Positions 35,632 to 45,552 of a stretch of 64,000 bases of DNA are shown one piece after another. The translations under genes and the position numbers were made by a program. The DNA lies in contig NZ_JBHMEZ010000031.1 of assembly GCF_042427615.1 (NCBI RefSeq), forward strand, positions 1 to 64,000, in the 5' to 3' direction. The notes beneath the pieces are model-generated. The model ran no database searches. It was not told where the DNA came from and saw nothing but the letters and a program-made list of their open reading frames with translations. Origin of the DNA: Formosa undariae (GTDB taxonomy: Bacteria > Bacteroidota > Bacteroidia > Flavobacteriales > Flavobacteriaceae). Position 1 is the first letter of the stretch. Each line of letters opens with the position of its first letter.

Positions 35632-36033
35632 TTAAAATTTATACATCCACTTATAGATTAAGATTCCTATTCTAGAAATCACGAAGACTAAAGTTCCAAA
35701 AAGCGTCGTTAAAAAAGAGACCTTTAAACCTCCTGCTAGCATCCCAGAAGATATCGAATTCATGCCTTCAATAGCATCAAAAGCAGTAATTAATCCTATT
35801 ATAGAACCTAAAAAACCGATTACCAATCCTAATAAACTAGAGTCACTTACAAGACCAATCATTTTTCTAGATTTCACTTCATTCCTTTTCGCTAGATAGA
35901 ATCCGCTAATTAAAAAGTAAAAAGACAGCACTAAACAGATTAGGATTAAAGACATAAATAAAACACCACCCTCACTAAAACGATTAGCTAATTGTGTAAA
36001 AAAACCTTGTTGTTGCATAATTAAAACATACAT
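35632..36033 (-). CDS. MotA/TolQ/ExbB-type proton channel protein, short
   Basis: The 133-residue membrane protein has three hydrophobic segments (VLFMSLILICLVLSFYFLISGFYL, SLLGLVIGFLGSIIGLITAFDAI, VSFLTTLFGTLVFVISRIGILIY). Its GSIIGLITAFDAIEGMNSISSGMLAGGLKVSFLTTLFG block is the shared core of ExbB, TolQ and MotA, shown here only as its ends. In those systems it uses proton flow to drive a partner such as ExbD, but no partner gene is adjacent. The start may be ATG 36018 rather than 36033. Confidence 0.75.
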   Translation of the reverse strand: MYVLIMQQQGFFTQLANRFSEGGVLFMSLILICLVLSFYFLISGFYLAKRNEVKSRKMIGLVSDSSLLGLVIGFLGSIIGLITAFDAIEGMNSISSGMLAGGLKVSFLTTLFGTLVFVISRIGILIYKWMYKF

Positions 36034-36222
36034 AGTAAAATATATTATAGTTAGTAGACTTCAAAACTACATTCAAATAGCGCATCATTATATTTAATGC
36101 GACGGACTACCAAATTAGGTCTTTTTTTAACCGGCTTGTTAAATCGGTTGCTAATTCTGTAATTCGTCTCTAAAACACCTCAGCATTTCAAAAATATAGT
36201 ATTATTGTATAAGATTGAAATT

Positions 36223-37293
36223 ATGTTAACACTACATTTTATATTAAAACAATTAGGCCGACTTGGTCTACACATCCTATTTTGGTGTGGTGTCTTGTTA
36301 TTTTACACGTATTTCTTTGGCTCTGGAAGTAGCGACATGAGCTACGTACTCTCTTTCTCGCTGTTCTTAATGCCCATTACAATTGCGACAACTTACGTGT
36401 TTATTTACAAACTGATTCCGGATTATTTAATGCTGAAAAAGTATGCCCTTTTCGGATTGTATAGTTTGTACACTTTCATTATTTCGTCTTACCTTATTAT
36501 ACTTTCCATTTTTTACGGGCTCATATATTTATCGCATTTCGAATACAATAATATGGCACCTGTAAGTCAGAATTTATTATTTGTCATGATTGGTGTGTAT
36601 TTGGTAACCACTATAGTGAGTGCTTTTAAATTATTAAAGTTGAATTTAAAACAAGTTGAAAACACCAGTAAATTAGAGCACAAAATTCTTGAAACACAAC
36701 TGAAGCTGAAAGAACAGGAATTACAGTATCTAAAAATGCAGATTCATCCTCACTTTTTATTTAACACCTTAAATACGATGTATGGGTTTTCATTAAAAAA
36801 GGCTGATGAAACGCCTGAAATGATTTTAAAACTTTCGAATTTATTAGATTATTTACTTTATCAAATCGATAAACCATTTGTATTATTGACAGATGAAATT
36901 AATCACATTCAAGATTATATTGCGTTAGAATCACTTCGATTCAACAAAACCTTGAATATCAATTTCAATATTGAAAACATCCCCGAGACTTCAAAAATTG
37001 CCCCCATGCTTTTTCTTCCTTTTATAGAAAACAGCTTTAAACACGGTGTTTTAAAACAAGGCATACTCTATATTAAAATTGATTTATCGTTTAAAGACCA
37101 CATGATTTATTTTTATATTGAAAATACAAGTGAATCATCTTCTGAAACCAAATCCGGTATTGGACTAGAAAACATAAAAAAACGTTTAGATATGCTTTAC
37201 AAGGATACCTATACACTGTCTATTTTAAATACTAAAGGCACATTTAAGGTCCGTTTAACATTAAAAACTGAAGACACTTTTGAAAACCAATAA
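36223..37293 (+). CDS. LytS-type sensor histidine kinase
   Basis: From ATG 36223 the protein has 356 residues: about four membrane segments in the first 140 residues, a coiled-coil (VENTSKLEHKILETQLKLKE), the His_kinase box LQYLKMQIHPHFLFNTLNTMY, and an ATPase part with PFIENSFKHG and GIGLENIKKRLDMLY. This class phosphorylates LytTR regulators, one of which follows immediately with a 14-bp overlap. The TTG at 36205 is an in-frame alternative that I consider less likely. The membrane part shows no recognised ligand-binding domain. Confidence 0.92.
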   Translation: MLTLHFILKQLGRLGLHILFWCGVLLFYTYFFGSGSSDMSYVLSFSLFLMPITIATTYVFIYKLIPDYLMLKKYALFGLYSLYTFIISSYLIILSIFYGLIYLSHFEYNNMAPVSQNLLFVMIGVYLVTTIVSAFKLLKLNLKQVENTSKLEHKILETQLKLKEQELQYLKMQIHPHFLFNTLNTMYGFSLKKADETPEMILKLSNLLDYLLYQIDKPFVLLTDEINHIQDYIALESLRFNKTLNINFNIENIPETSKIAPMLFLPFIENSFKHGVLKQGILYIKIDLSFKDHMIYFYIENTSESSSETKSGIGLENIKKRLDMLYKDTYTLSILNTKGTFKVRLTLKTEDTFENQ

Positions 37294-37996
37294 AACCATA
37301 TCGTGCCTTATTGTAGATGATGAAGTCATCGCTAGAGAAGTAATTGCATCGCACCTATCTAAAATTAGCAACATTACGGTTGTTGCGAGTTGTAGTAATG
37401 CCATTGAAGCATTTAATCAGATTAGTAATCATAAAATTGACTTGGTCTTTTTAGATATAAATATGCCAGAAATCTCAGGAATTTCGTTTGCAAAATCCAT
37501 TAACCCCAGTATAAAAATAATTTTTACCACAGCCTATCGCGATTATGCGGTTGAAGGTTTCGAACTTCAGGCTGTAGATTATTTATTAAAACCCATCCCT
37601 TTCGAACGATTATTGAAGGCCGTAAATAATTATTTTGAAGTCTATACCGAATCCCAACATAGTAATGTTCCACCGGCAGAAGCATCAGATTTTATGTTTG
37701 TGCGTTCCGACCGGAAAATGATAAAAATCGATTTTGACGCTATTGTTTATATAGAGAGCTATAGCGATTATCTAAAAATTCATTTACAAGATTCCACCAT
37801 CGTGACTCGCGAGACCATTAGCGCTATTGAAGTTAAACTTCCTTTAAAACAGTTTTTAAGAATTCATCGTTCGTATATTATTTCAGTAAAAAATATTACC
37901 TCGTTTACTAACGAACATGTTACCATTTTAAACCAAGCATTGCCCATTAGCAGAAGTTATAAAAAAGAGGTTTTAGAGCTTTTAGAACGGTATTAA
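37280..37996 (+). CDS. LytTR-family response regulator, TTG start
   Basis: The 238-residue protein has a receiver domain (SCLIVDDEVIAREV, phospho-acceptor Asp in VFLDINMPEISG, Lys in DYLLKPIPFERL) and a C-terminal LytTR DNA-binding domain (FMFVRSDRKMIKIDFDAIVYIESYSDY shown in part, FLRIHRSYIISVKNI, LPISRSYKKEVLELL). No ATG is available before the receiver, so it apparently starts at TTG 37280, inside the kinase gene. This is consistent with translational coupling. Its targets are not identifiable here. Confidence 0.92.
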   Translation: MKTNKTISCLIVDDEVIAREVIASHLSKISNITVVASCSNAIEAFNQISNHKIDLVFLDINMPEISGISFAKSINPSIKIIFTTAYRDYAVEGFELQAVDYLLKPIPFERLLKAVNNYFEVYTESQHSNVPPAEASDFMFVRSDRKMIKIDFDAIVYIESYSDYLKIHLQDSTIVTRETISAIEVKLPLKQFLRIHRSYIISVKNITSFTNEHVTILNQALPISRSYKKEVLELLERY

Positions 37997-38033
37997 TAGG
38001 TTACAAGATTGACACTTCCTACATTTCAATGTA

Positions 38034-40181
38034 TTACAGAAAGTGATATAAAAAAGCGTATTTATACAACACCTTATCGAACCAATCGTTAAAAGACAAT
38101 GGTCCGCCATGCCCTGCACCTGGAATTAAATACATGAGATATAAAGATTCTGGACTTGCCTTTTCTTGAAGTGTAGCCAAAAATTTAAACGTATGCAAAG
38201 GCGGCACACGATCGTCACTTTCCCCAGTCATTACTAGATAATTTGGATACTTAATACCTGCTTTAATATTATGCATAGGTGAATATGACCACAAATTATT
38301 AAAATCGGCTTCATTGGTTGTGCTTCCAAATTCATTAATATTGGTAGCGGCAGAGCCCACGGTAAAATTTTCAAAACGCAACATATCGTATGGCCCAGCT
38401 TCGGCAACTACAGCTTTAAACAGATTAGGTCTTTGTATTGCCGCCGCACTAACTAATAAGCCGCCATGAGAGCCACCATTACTTCCTAAATGCTCTGAAC
38501 TGGTATATTTTTCCTGAATAAGGTATTCTGCCGCCGCAATAAAATCGTCTATTCCATTTTGTTTTTTTAATCGTCTACCTTCAAGGCTCCAGTCTGAACC
38601 TTCTGCACCTCCACCCCGTACATTTGGAATAGCTAAAATACCTCCATGAAGTAACCACAATGCTCTAGACTCATCGAAAGCGGGCTCTACTGTGGTGCCA
38701 TAACCTCCATAACCGTAAAGTAAAGTCGGATTTTCACCATTGAGTTCTGTTGTTTTTAAACACGTAATATACATGGGGATTTCTGTTCCATCCTTGGACT
38801 TGTATTTTACATATCGTGTTTCTAACGATTCTGGATCGTAAGGTACGGATACCGATAAACTCGGTTTAAATGTCAAGTTTTTTAAAGAAAGTTGATAGTA
38901 TAAGTCGGGATGATAAAATGAAGACACATAAAAATCTGTGAATTCTACATCTTCCTTATTTTCTCTAAGTCCGTTGACTTTTTTCCCTTCTGGAAAATCA
39001 ATTTTGTGTAATAAATTCCCTTCTAAATCATAAAACAAAGCAAGATCACGGTTTCCGTTTTTATAAATACACACAAATTTATCGTTACCTAACCGATTTA
39101 CTTGTTTTAAAAACACATCGTATTCAGGAACAATTTCTGAGGGTTTATTAGGGTTATTTGTATCGACAATAAGAACTCTTCCATTTGGAGCTTCCCAATT
39201 AGTTCTTAAAAGTATTTTATCACCAAAGGCCTCTTCTATAGTTATGTTAATGGTACTGCTATACGGATAGATAAGAAAATTCTTTAAATTAAGTAATGAA
39301 TCATTCTTTTCGGCTACTGCAAGTGCGCGATATTCTTTATTTTTATGACTTAACGTTTTATAGAAAAATAATTTTTCATTTAACTCGAAACAGATAAATT
39401 CTTCTGTATTGCTCTGAGCGCTATTAGCATAAAGCATGTTATCTTTGTCTTGAGTATCACCAAATTTGTGATAGTATAATTTCTGACCTACAGCTTTATC
39501 CAAATGTGCACGATTATCTTTAGGCGCATCATATCTGTCGTAATACAGGTTCATCTTATCCCAAACAAGATTGCTTCCACTCCTGATATATTTAAGCGAA
39601 TTATGGATTTGCTGTCCGTTACTCAGATAAAAAAAGAACAATTCTTGCCAATCACTACCCTCTTGAGATAACCTAATCGCCACTAAATCGTACTCTTCAT
39701 TTATATCATAGCCCATGATAGCAATATTCTTACCTTGGTCTTTCATGAATTTTTTAATATCCACTAAAATTCTGTAATTCTTATCTCCTCTTTCTCTGTA
39801 ATACAAATTTGGAAATCGATTGCTATTTTGTGTCTTATACTTAAATTCGTACTTACTCTTATTGGCTTTATCCTTTTCTACATATCCTTTAATTTTTTGC
39901 TCCTTAACACCATAATACATAGCCGCTATTTGATCTTTTAAATCTAAGGTCTTTAAATATCTGCTTTTTACTTTTTTGGTAAGCTTCGTTTCAGCCTCTA
40001 GCCAATTAGCGAGTCTGGGATCTGCTGGATTTTCCATCCATTGATAGGGATCACTTAGTGTTGTATTAAAATAGGTGTTTGTACTCGAATCTTTTGGAGT
40101 TAACTCATACTCGTATTGTTTTTGAGCAGATAACTGAGATACAATAAAGAATAGTAAGGTAAAAGCGTAAAATTTAGACAT
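38034..40181 (-). CDS. prolyl oligopeptidase family serine peptidase (S9A)
   Basis: The 715-residue enzyme starts with a signal peptide (MSKFYAFTLLFFIVSQLSAQ), so it should act in the periplasm. An N-terminal beta-propeller region (about 60-430) is followed by the peptidase domain: YGYGGYGTTVEPAFD, the nucleophile in SNGGSHGGLLVSAA, SDDRVPPLHTFKF with the catalytic Asp, and GAGHGGP with His. Prolyl oligopeptidases cut short peptides after proline. It stands alone and converges with the LytTR gene. Confidence 0.93.
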   Translation of the reverse strand: MSKFYAFTLLFFIVSQLSAQKQYEYELTPKDSSTNTYFNTTLSDPYQWMENPADPRLANWLEAETKLTKKVKSRYLKTLDLKDQIAAMYYGVKEQKIKGYVEKDKANKSKYEFKYKTQNSNRFPNLYYRERGDKNYRILVDIKKFMKDQGKNIAIMGYDINEEYDLVAIRLSQEGSDWQELFFFYLSNGQQIHNSLKYIRSGSNLVWDKMNLYYDRYDAPKDNRAHLDKAVGQKLYYHKFGDTQDKDNMLYANSAQSNTEEFICFELNEKLFFYKTLSHKNKEYRALAVAEKNDSLLNLKNFLIYPYSSTINITIEEAFGDKILLRTNWEAPNGRVLIVDTNNPNKPSEIVPEYDVFLKQVNRLGNDKFVCIYKNGNRDLALFYDLEGNLLHKIDFPEGKKVNGLRENKEDVEFTDFYVSSFYHPDLYYQLSLKNLTFKPSLSVSVPYDPESLETRYVKYKSKDGTEIPMYITCLKTTELNGENPTLLYGYGGYGTTVEPAFDESRALWLLHGGILAIPNVRGGGAEGSDWSLEGRRLKKQNGIDDFIAAAEYLIQEKYTSSEHLGSNGGSHGGLLVSAAAIQRPNLFKAVVAEAGPYDMLRFENFTVGSAATNINEFGSTTNEADFNNLWSYSPMHNIKAGIKYPNYLVMTGESDDRVPPLHTFKFLATLQEKASPESLYLMYLIPGAGHGGPLSFNDWFDKVLYKYAFLYHFL

Positions 40182-40378
40182 AAATAGACCTTATTAAGGT
40201 ATTCGATTTGGGATAATAAAAATATTAAATTTAACAACTACCGCTAAGGAAATTATGCTTTTTTTGATGCCTTATTAATTAATAATCTTATCTATTAATC
40301 AACCTACATTAAAATTTTAAAACCACAAACTACTCCCCCGACTTACAGACAGCAATGGTTTTAGTTTATTCAACAAAA

Positions 40379-40410
40379 AAAAGGCTTTCCTAAAATAAGG
40401 AAAGCCTTTT
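40379..40410 (-). terminator. terminator of lpd
   Basis: On the minus strand a 12-bp perfect stem (arms 40379-40390 and 40399-40410, AAAAGGCTTTCC and complement) with an 8-nt loop is followed by T residues (plus-strand A-run before 40382). Confidence 0.9.
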
Positions 40411-40432
40411 AAATATAATTTAAATCTGTGTT

Positions 40433-41833
40433 TTAGATATGCAAAGCACGATCTCCAGTTGCAGCTAAAGCCGCTTCTTTAATCGCTTCTGTGAATGTAG
40501 GATGCGCATGAGACATTCTAGATACGTCTTCTGCACTAGCTCTGTATTCCATCGCTACAACAGCTTCGGCAATCATATCGGCAGCACGAGCACCAACCAT
40601 ATGTACACCTAAGATTTCATCTGTAGTTTTATCTGCAAGAATTTTTACAAATCCGTCTAAATCCATACTTGCTCTACTTCTACCTAAAGCACGCATAGGG
40701 AAAGATCCAACTTTGTATTCTACTCCAGCTTCTTTTAATTGCTCCTCCGTTTTACCAACAGTTGCAACTTCTGGCCATGTGTAAACTACACCTGGAATTA
40801 AGTTATAATCGATATGTGGTTTTTGCCCTGCTAAAGTTTCAGCAACAAATACACCTTCTTCTTCAGCTTTATGCGCTAACATTGCACCTTTTACAACATC
40901 ACCAATAGCATAAATATTAGAAGCACTAGTTTGTAAATGATCGTTAACTTCTATTTGTCCGCGGTCTGTAAGTTTCACTCCTGCAGCTTCAGCGTTTAAT
41001 CCATCTGTATACGGACGACGTCCAACAGATACTAAACAATAGTCTCCTTTAAACTCGACTTCTTCTCCTTTTTTGTTATCTGCTTTCACAATAACTTCAT
41101 CACCAACACGCTCTACAGATTTTACTTTGTGAGACACATTCATTTTGAATTTTTGCTTCTTTAAAACTTTATTAAGTTCTTTAGATAAGCCAGCATCCAT
41201 AGTAGGGATAATACGATCCATAAATTCTACTACAGAAACTTCAGAACCAAGACGTTTGTAAACTTGTCCTAATTCTAAACCAATAACACCACCACCAATT
41301 ACGATTAAGTGTTTTGGAATTTCTTTAAGTTTTAAAGCTTCAGTAGACGTAATGATACGTTCTTTATCGACATTGATAAACGGTAAGCTTGAAGGCTTAC
41401 TTCCTGTTGCGATAATTGTGTTTTTTGCTTCGATCTCTACAGTTTCGTCACCTGAAATTGTAATATGAGTCGCATCTTTAAATGCACCTAAACCTTGATA
41501 AACATCAATGTTATTTTTCTTCATCAAGAAGTCGATCCCACCAGTTGTCTGGTCTACAACAGACTGCTTACGCGCAATCATTTTTTCAAGATTTACTTTT
41601 ACTTCACCAGGAATTTCAATTCCGTGCTCTTCAAAATGCTTAATCGCATCTTCGTAATGATGAGAAGAATCTAGTAAGGCTTTACTAGGAATACATCCTA
41701 CATTTAAGCAGGTTCCCCCAAGTGTTGAATATTTTTCTATAATTGCAGTTTTCATGCCTAGTTGTGCGCAACGAATTGCTGCTACATATCCTCCAGGTCC
41801 TGAACCAATAATGGCTACATCGTATGAATTCAT
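40433..41833 (-). CDS. lpd: dihydrolipoyl dehydrogenase (E3)
   Basis: E3 reoxidises dihydrolipoamide in 2-oxoacid dehydrogenase complexes and glycine cleavage. From ATG 41833 there are 466 residues: the FAD-binding VAIIGSGPGGYVAAI, the redox disulfide GGTCLNVGCIPSKALL, the NAD-binding IVIGGGVIGLELGQVY, the AIGDVV block, and the catalytic HAHPTFTEAIKEAAL. The 15-codon longer frame starts inside the promoter box TATTTTTG (41868-41875) and was rejected. No other complex subunit is adjacent. Confidence 0.96.
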   Translation of the reverse strand: MNSYDVAIIGSGPGGYVAAIRCAQLGMKTAIIEKYSTLGGTCLNVGCIPSKALLDSSHHYEDAIKHFEEHGIEIPGEVKVNLEKMIARKQSVVDQTTGGIDFLMKKNNIDVYQGLGAFKDATHITISGDETVEIEAKNTIIATGSKPSSLPFINVDKERIITSTEALKLKEIPKHLIVIGGGVIGLELGQVYKRLGSEVSVVEFMDRIIPTMDAGLSKELNKVLKKQKFKMNVSHKVKSVERVGDEVIVKADNKKGEEVEFKGDYCLVSVGRRPYTDGLNAEAAGVKLTDRGQIEVNDHLQTSASNIYAIGDVVKGAMLAHKAEEEGVFVAETLAGQKPHIDYNLIPGVVYTWPEVATVGKTEEQLKEAGVEYKVGSFPMRALGRSRASMDLDGFVKILADKTTDEILGVHMVGARAADMIAEAVVAMEYRASAEDVSRMSHAHPTFTEAIKEAALAATGDRALHI

Positions 41834-41867
41834 AAAGTTTATTTTGATTCTTTTTTTAAATGGTACA

Positions 41868-41875
41868 CAAAAATA
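41868..41875 (-). promoter_or_regulatory. -7 box of lpd
   Basis: TATTTTTG on the minus strand matches TAnnTTTG, 34 bp upstream of the lpd ATG. It decides the start. Confidence 0.6.
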
Positions 41876-41955
41876 CAAATTTACAGAGGTTTACTCGCTT
41901 AACATTATTAAAATTTTAAGCTTTTTTTTGAGAATACATCAAAGTTAATCTGCCA

Positions 41956-42414
41956 TTACACAGGAATTACAGTGCTGTGTTTCACTTCATTAATAACAAA
42001 CATGCTATGGGTACTTCCAATATGATTAATTGTTGTGAGTTTATTTACCATAAATTCCCTAAAAGCAACCATGTCTTTTACCATCACTTTTAACAAATAA
42101 TCGTAATCACCACTTATGTGATAACACTCCATGACCTCTTCTAAATTAGCAACCTCCTTTTCAAATTGCACCACATAATCCTGACTGTGTTTTTCTAATT
42201 TTATATGACAATACGCTACAAATGATTTCTGTACTTCGTCCTTATTTACCAAAGCTACATACCTATCTATAACCCCTTGGTTCTCTAATTTTTTAATTCG
42301 TTCGTAAACAGCTGTCACGGATAAATTTAGTTTGGTAGACAAGGCTTTATTAGTCTGTTTACTATCTATCTGAAGTAATGTAATGAGTTGTCTGTCGATG
42401 GCATCAAAAGTCAT
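41956..42414 (-). CDS. Lrp/AsnC family transcriptional regulator
   Basis: The 152-residue protein has an N-terminal helix-turn-helix (FDAIDRQLITLLQIDSKQTN, LNLSVTAVYERIKKLENQG) and a C-terminal RAM domain (YHISGDYDYLLKVMVKDMVAFREFM), the standard Lrp layout. Such proteins sense amino acids. It is divergent from a methionine gamma-lyase-like gene across 157 bp of AT-rich DNA, so that gene is the likely target. Confidence 0.93.
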   Translation of the reverse strand: MTFDAIDRQLITLLQIDSKQTNKALSTKLNLSVTAVYERIKKLENQGVIDRYVALVNKDEVQKSFVAYCHIKLEKHSQDYVVQFEKEVANLEEVMECYHISGDYDYLLKVMVKDMVAFREFMVNKLTTINHIGSTHSMFVINEVKHSTVIPV

Positions 42415-42571
42415 ATTGAAAAATTTTCTATTAGAATGAATAAACTTAGCACTAAACCAAACATAAAACTATTTTACAACCAATAATCAGTCTAATAATC
42501 TAAATAAAACACTAACCATTGATAAATATACTAAATTTTATCATTTTTGATATTCATCTAAAAACAAAATA

Positions 42572-43774
42572 ATGGCATTTAAACCCGCAAACAGCATCCA
42601 AGATTTACAATATTTCGGAGAATTCGGAGGTGTAAATCCTTCCATTTCAGATTCATCTACTTACACCTTTATATCGGCTAAAACCATGTTCGATACATTC
42701 GAAGGGAATACCGATGGCTGTTATTTATATTCACGTCACTCTTCCCCTTCCAACTTATATTTAGGTGAAGCATTAGCGGCCATGGAAGGTACAGAAACTG
42801 CAAATGTTTACGCTTCAGGAATGGGAGCCATAACATCTGTTTTACTACAAAATTGTGGCGCTGGAGATCATGTTGTTTCTAGCAGAACCATTTACGGCGG
42901 CACCTATGCCTTTCTTAAAAATTTCGTACCGAAATTCAACATAAAAACGTCTTTTGTAGACATTACAAAATTAGATAGTGTAGAAGCTGCGATTACTCCC
43001 AACACTAAAATAATCTTTTGTGAATGTGTGAGTAATCCGCTATTAGAGATCGCAGATATTAAAGGTTTAGCTGCACTTGCAAAAAAGCATAATTTACAAT
43101 TGGTAGTCGATAATACGTTTTCACCATTAAGTATTTCTCCTGCAAAACTGGGAGCTGATGTGGTAATACATAGTTTAACGAAATTTATAAACGGAAGTAG
43201 CGATACTGTTGGCGGTGTCGTTTGCGGTACTCAAGATTTTATTAATCAGTTAAGAAGTGTAAATGACGGTGCGGCTATGCTTTTAGGCTCTACAATGGAC
43301 AGCATGAGATCTGCATCGGTTTTAAAAAACCTGAGAACGCTTCACCTTCGTATGCAACAGCATAGTAAAAACGGATTGTACTTGGCAGAAAAGTTTGAAG
43401 CTAACGGATTAAGAACCGTCTATCCAGGATTAGCATCTCATCCCTCTCACGAGTTATTTAAAACCATGATGAATACTCAATATGGTTTTGGAGGCATGCT
43501 AACCATTGATGTGGGCTCTATTGAAAAAGCCAACGCACTAATGGAACTTATGCAACATAAAAACTTAGGCTACTTAGCCGTGAGTTTAGGTTTTTATAAA
43601 ACGTTATTTTCAGCACCTGGAAGCTCAACTTCATCAGAAATTCCAGAAGACGAACAAAAAGCAATGGGATTAAGCGATGGTTTAATTCGGTTTTCTATAG
43701 GTTTAGATGCCGATATCGAACGCACCTATAAAATGATGCACGACTGCATTGTAGAATTAGAAATATTAGACTAG
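42572..43774 (+). CDS. PLP-dependent Cys/Met metabolism enzyme, methionine gamma-lyase-like
   Basis: The 400-residue enzyme belongs to the cystathionine gamma-synthase/methionine gamma-lyase group. Seen are YSRHSSPSNLYLGEALAAMEGTE-type entry residues (shown in part as LYSRHSSPSN), ASGMGAITSVLL, the PLP-stacking Tyr region SRTIYGGTYAFL, VVDNTFSPLSISP, and the PLP lysine in HSLTKFINGSSDTVGG. It may degrade methionine to 2-oxobutyrate, ammonia and methanethiol, but a synthase or cystathionine lyase cannot be excluded. Control by the divergent Lrp-like regulator is likely. A terminator follows. Confidence 0.85.
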   Translation: MAFKPANSIQDLQYFGEFGGVNPSISDSSTYTFISAKTMFDTFEGNTDGCYLYSRHSSPSNLYLGEALAAMEGTETANVYASGMGAITSVLLQNCGAGDHVVSSRTIYGGTYAFLKNFVPKFNIKTSFVDITKLDSVEAAITPNTKIIFCECVSNPLLEIADIKGLAALAKKHNLQLVVDNTFSPLSISPAKLGADVVIHSLTKFINGSSDTVGGVVCGTQDFINQLRSVNDGAAMLLGSTMDSMRSASVLKNLRTLHLRMQQHSKNGLYLAEKFEANGLRTVYPGLASHPSHELFKTMMNTQYGFGGMLTIDVGSIEKANALMELMQHKNLGYLAVSLGFYKTLFSAPGSSTSSEIPEDEQKAMGLSDGLIRFSIGLDADIERTYKMMHDCIVELEILD

Positions 43775-43797
43775 AAATTATCTATTCTAAACTTAAG

Positions 43798-43827
43798 AAC
43801 ACTTCTATTATTAGAAGTGTTTTTTTT
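43798..43827 (+). terminator. terminator of the methionine gamma-lyase-like gene
   Basis: AACACTTCTA (43798-43807), a 4-nt loop and TAGAAGTGTT (43812-43821) form a perfect 10-bp stem followed by a T-run. Confidence 0.92.
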
Positions 43828-43928
43828 ATGTCCGTTTTTTAAAAATTTTGTTTATCTCGGCCCGTATTTGCACATAAGCGACTAAAATCGTAACATTACA
43901 AATCTTAATATAACCGTAACAACACCGC

Positions 43929-45413
43929 ATGGAAAGCCAAGACATAAAGCCCACAACACCCAAAGACGACCAAATTGTAGAAAACAGAGAATTAACTATT
44001 TGGGAGGCTTTAATCCCTGTTTTAGCTTTAGTAATTATGTTGTTTTACAATGTAAAATATGCCTTTGGAGATAATGCTTTAAGTGGAAGTAATCAGTTTC
44101 TTTTATTACTTGGAGCAGCCGTTGCTGCCATAGTTGGCTTTTTTAACAACGTCTCTTACGACCAAATGATAGAAGAAGTTGCCGAAAATATTAAATCGAC
44201 TACCGGTGCTTTACTCATACTGTTATTTGTAGGATCTTTAGCTGGAACTTGGCTAATTAGTGGAATTATTCCTTCCATGATTTATTACGGATTACAAATT
44301 TTAAATCCGACGATTTTCTTACCCGCCTGTGTTATTATTTGTGCCATTATATCGGTGGCCACAGGGAGTAGTTGGACCACGTCTGCAACCGTTGGTATTG
44401 CATTAGTAGGTATCGGAAATGCCTTAGGCATTGACCACGGAATGACTGCTGGAGCAGTAATTTCTGGAGCGTATTTTGGAGATAAAATGTCGCCTTTAAG
44501 TGATACCACAAACCTTGCTCCTGCTATGGCTGGAGGAGAATTATTCTCGCATATAAAGTATATGACGTATACGACGATTCCGACTCTAATCGTGACACTT
44601 ATATTGTTTATTATTATCAGTTTTTCATTAGATGTTCATGGAACTACAGATACTACGGCAATGCTTGCCTCTATAGATCATTCCTTTAATATATCGCCTT
44701 GGTTATTTTTAGTACCCGCAGTTGTAATTTTCATGATCATTAAAAAATCTCCACCATTACCTGCATTATTAGTTGGTACCTTATTAGGAGGTGTATTTGC
44801 ATTAATTTTTCAACCAGAAATAGTAAAATCAATTACTGGCGCTACGGAACTTAATTTTCTAACGGCATATAAAGGTATAATGACGGCTATTACAGTAGAT
44901 ACTTCGGTAGCTACAGATAGTGCAGAATTAAATGATTTATTCTCTTCTGGAGGAATGTATGGTATGCTTGGAACCATTTGGTTAATTATTTGTGCCATGG
45001 TTTTTGGAGGTATTATGGATGCGATTGGAGCCTTGGCAAGAATTAGTAAAGCTGTATTAAACATGTTCGATTCTGTATTCGGATTATTTGCAAGTACAGT
45101 AATTAGTTGCATCGGATTAAATGCTATTGCTAGTGATCAATATTTAGCAATTGTAATTCCTGGTAGAATGTATAAAAAAGCATTCGAGGATAAAGGATTA
45201 GCTCCTGAAAACTTAAGTAGAACGCTTGAAGATTCCGGAACAGTAACTTCTGTTTTAGTACCATGGAATACTTGTGGAGCTTACCAGAGTAGCGTATTAG
45301 GAGTAGATACATTTCATTATGCCGGTTACGCCTTCTTCAATTATTTAAGTCCGTTTACCACTTTAATCTTTGCAGCCTTCAAAATAAAAATTAAACAACT
45401 ATCTGACAAATAA
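43929..45413 (+). CDS. nhaC: NhaC family Na+/H+ antiporter
   Basis: The 494-residue polytopic protein has around 11 hydrophobic segments and the NhaC blocks GSSWTTSATVGIALVGIG, GAYFGDKMSPLSDTTNLAPA, and SRTLEDSGTVTSVLVPWNTCGAY. NhaC members swap Na+ for H+, some also for organic anions such as malate/lactate. A marine lifestyle would suit the function. It lies alone between two promoters and has no sign of transfer. Confidence 0.92.
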   Translation: MESQDIKPTTPKDDQIVENRELTIWEALIPVLALVIMLFYNVKYAFGDNALSGSNQFLLLLGAAVAAIVGFFNNVSYDQMIEEVAENIKSTTGALLILLFVGSLAGTWLISGIIPSMIYYGLQILNPTIFLPACVIICAIISVATGSSWTTSATVGIALVGIGNALGIDHGMTAGAVISGAYFGDKMSPLSDTTNLAPAMAGGELFSHIKYMTYTTIPTLIVTLILFIIISFSLDVHGTTDTTAMLASIDHSFNISPWLFLVPAVVIFMIIKKSPPLPALLVGTLLGGVFALIFQPEIVKSITGATELNFLTAYKGIMTAITVDTSVATDSAELNDLFSSGGMYGMLGTIWLIICAMVFGGIMDAIGALARISKAVLNMFDSVFGLFASTVISCIGLNAIASDQYLAIVIPGRMYKKAFEDKGLAPENLSRTLEDSGTVTSVLVPWNTCGAYQSSVLGVDTFHYAGYAFFNYLSPFTTLIFAAFKIKIKQLSDK

Positions 45414-45508
45414 CGAAAAACTATCATTTTTCAAACTAAGTATAAGAAAATCTTATAGCGTTATAAAAATTTAAAATTTTGTTCACACTTTAAATACACA
45501 TAGAGTCC

Positions 45509-45516
45509 TATATTTG
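45509..45516 (+). promoter_or_regulatory. -7 box of the peroxiredoxin operon
   Basis: TATATTTG matches TAnnTTTG exactly, 36 bp upstream of the ATG at 45553. A longer frame from 45514 begins inside it and is rejected. Confidence 0.7.
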
Positions 45517-45552
45517 CATAAGAAAATTAACAATTTTAAAAATATAGATATT

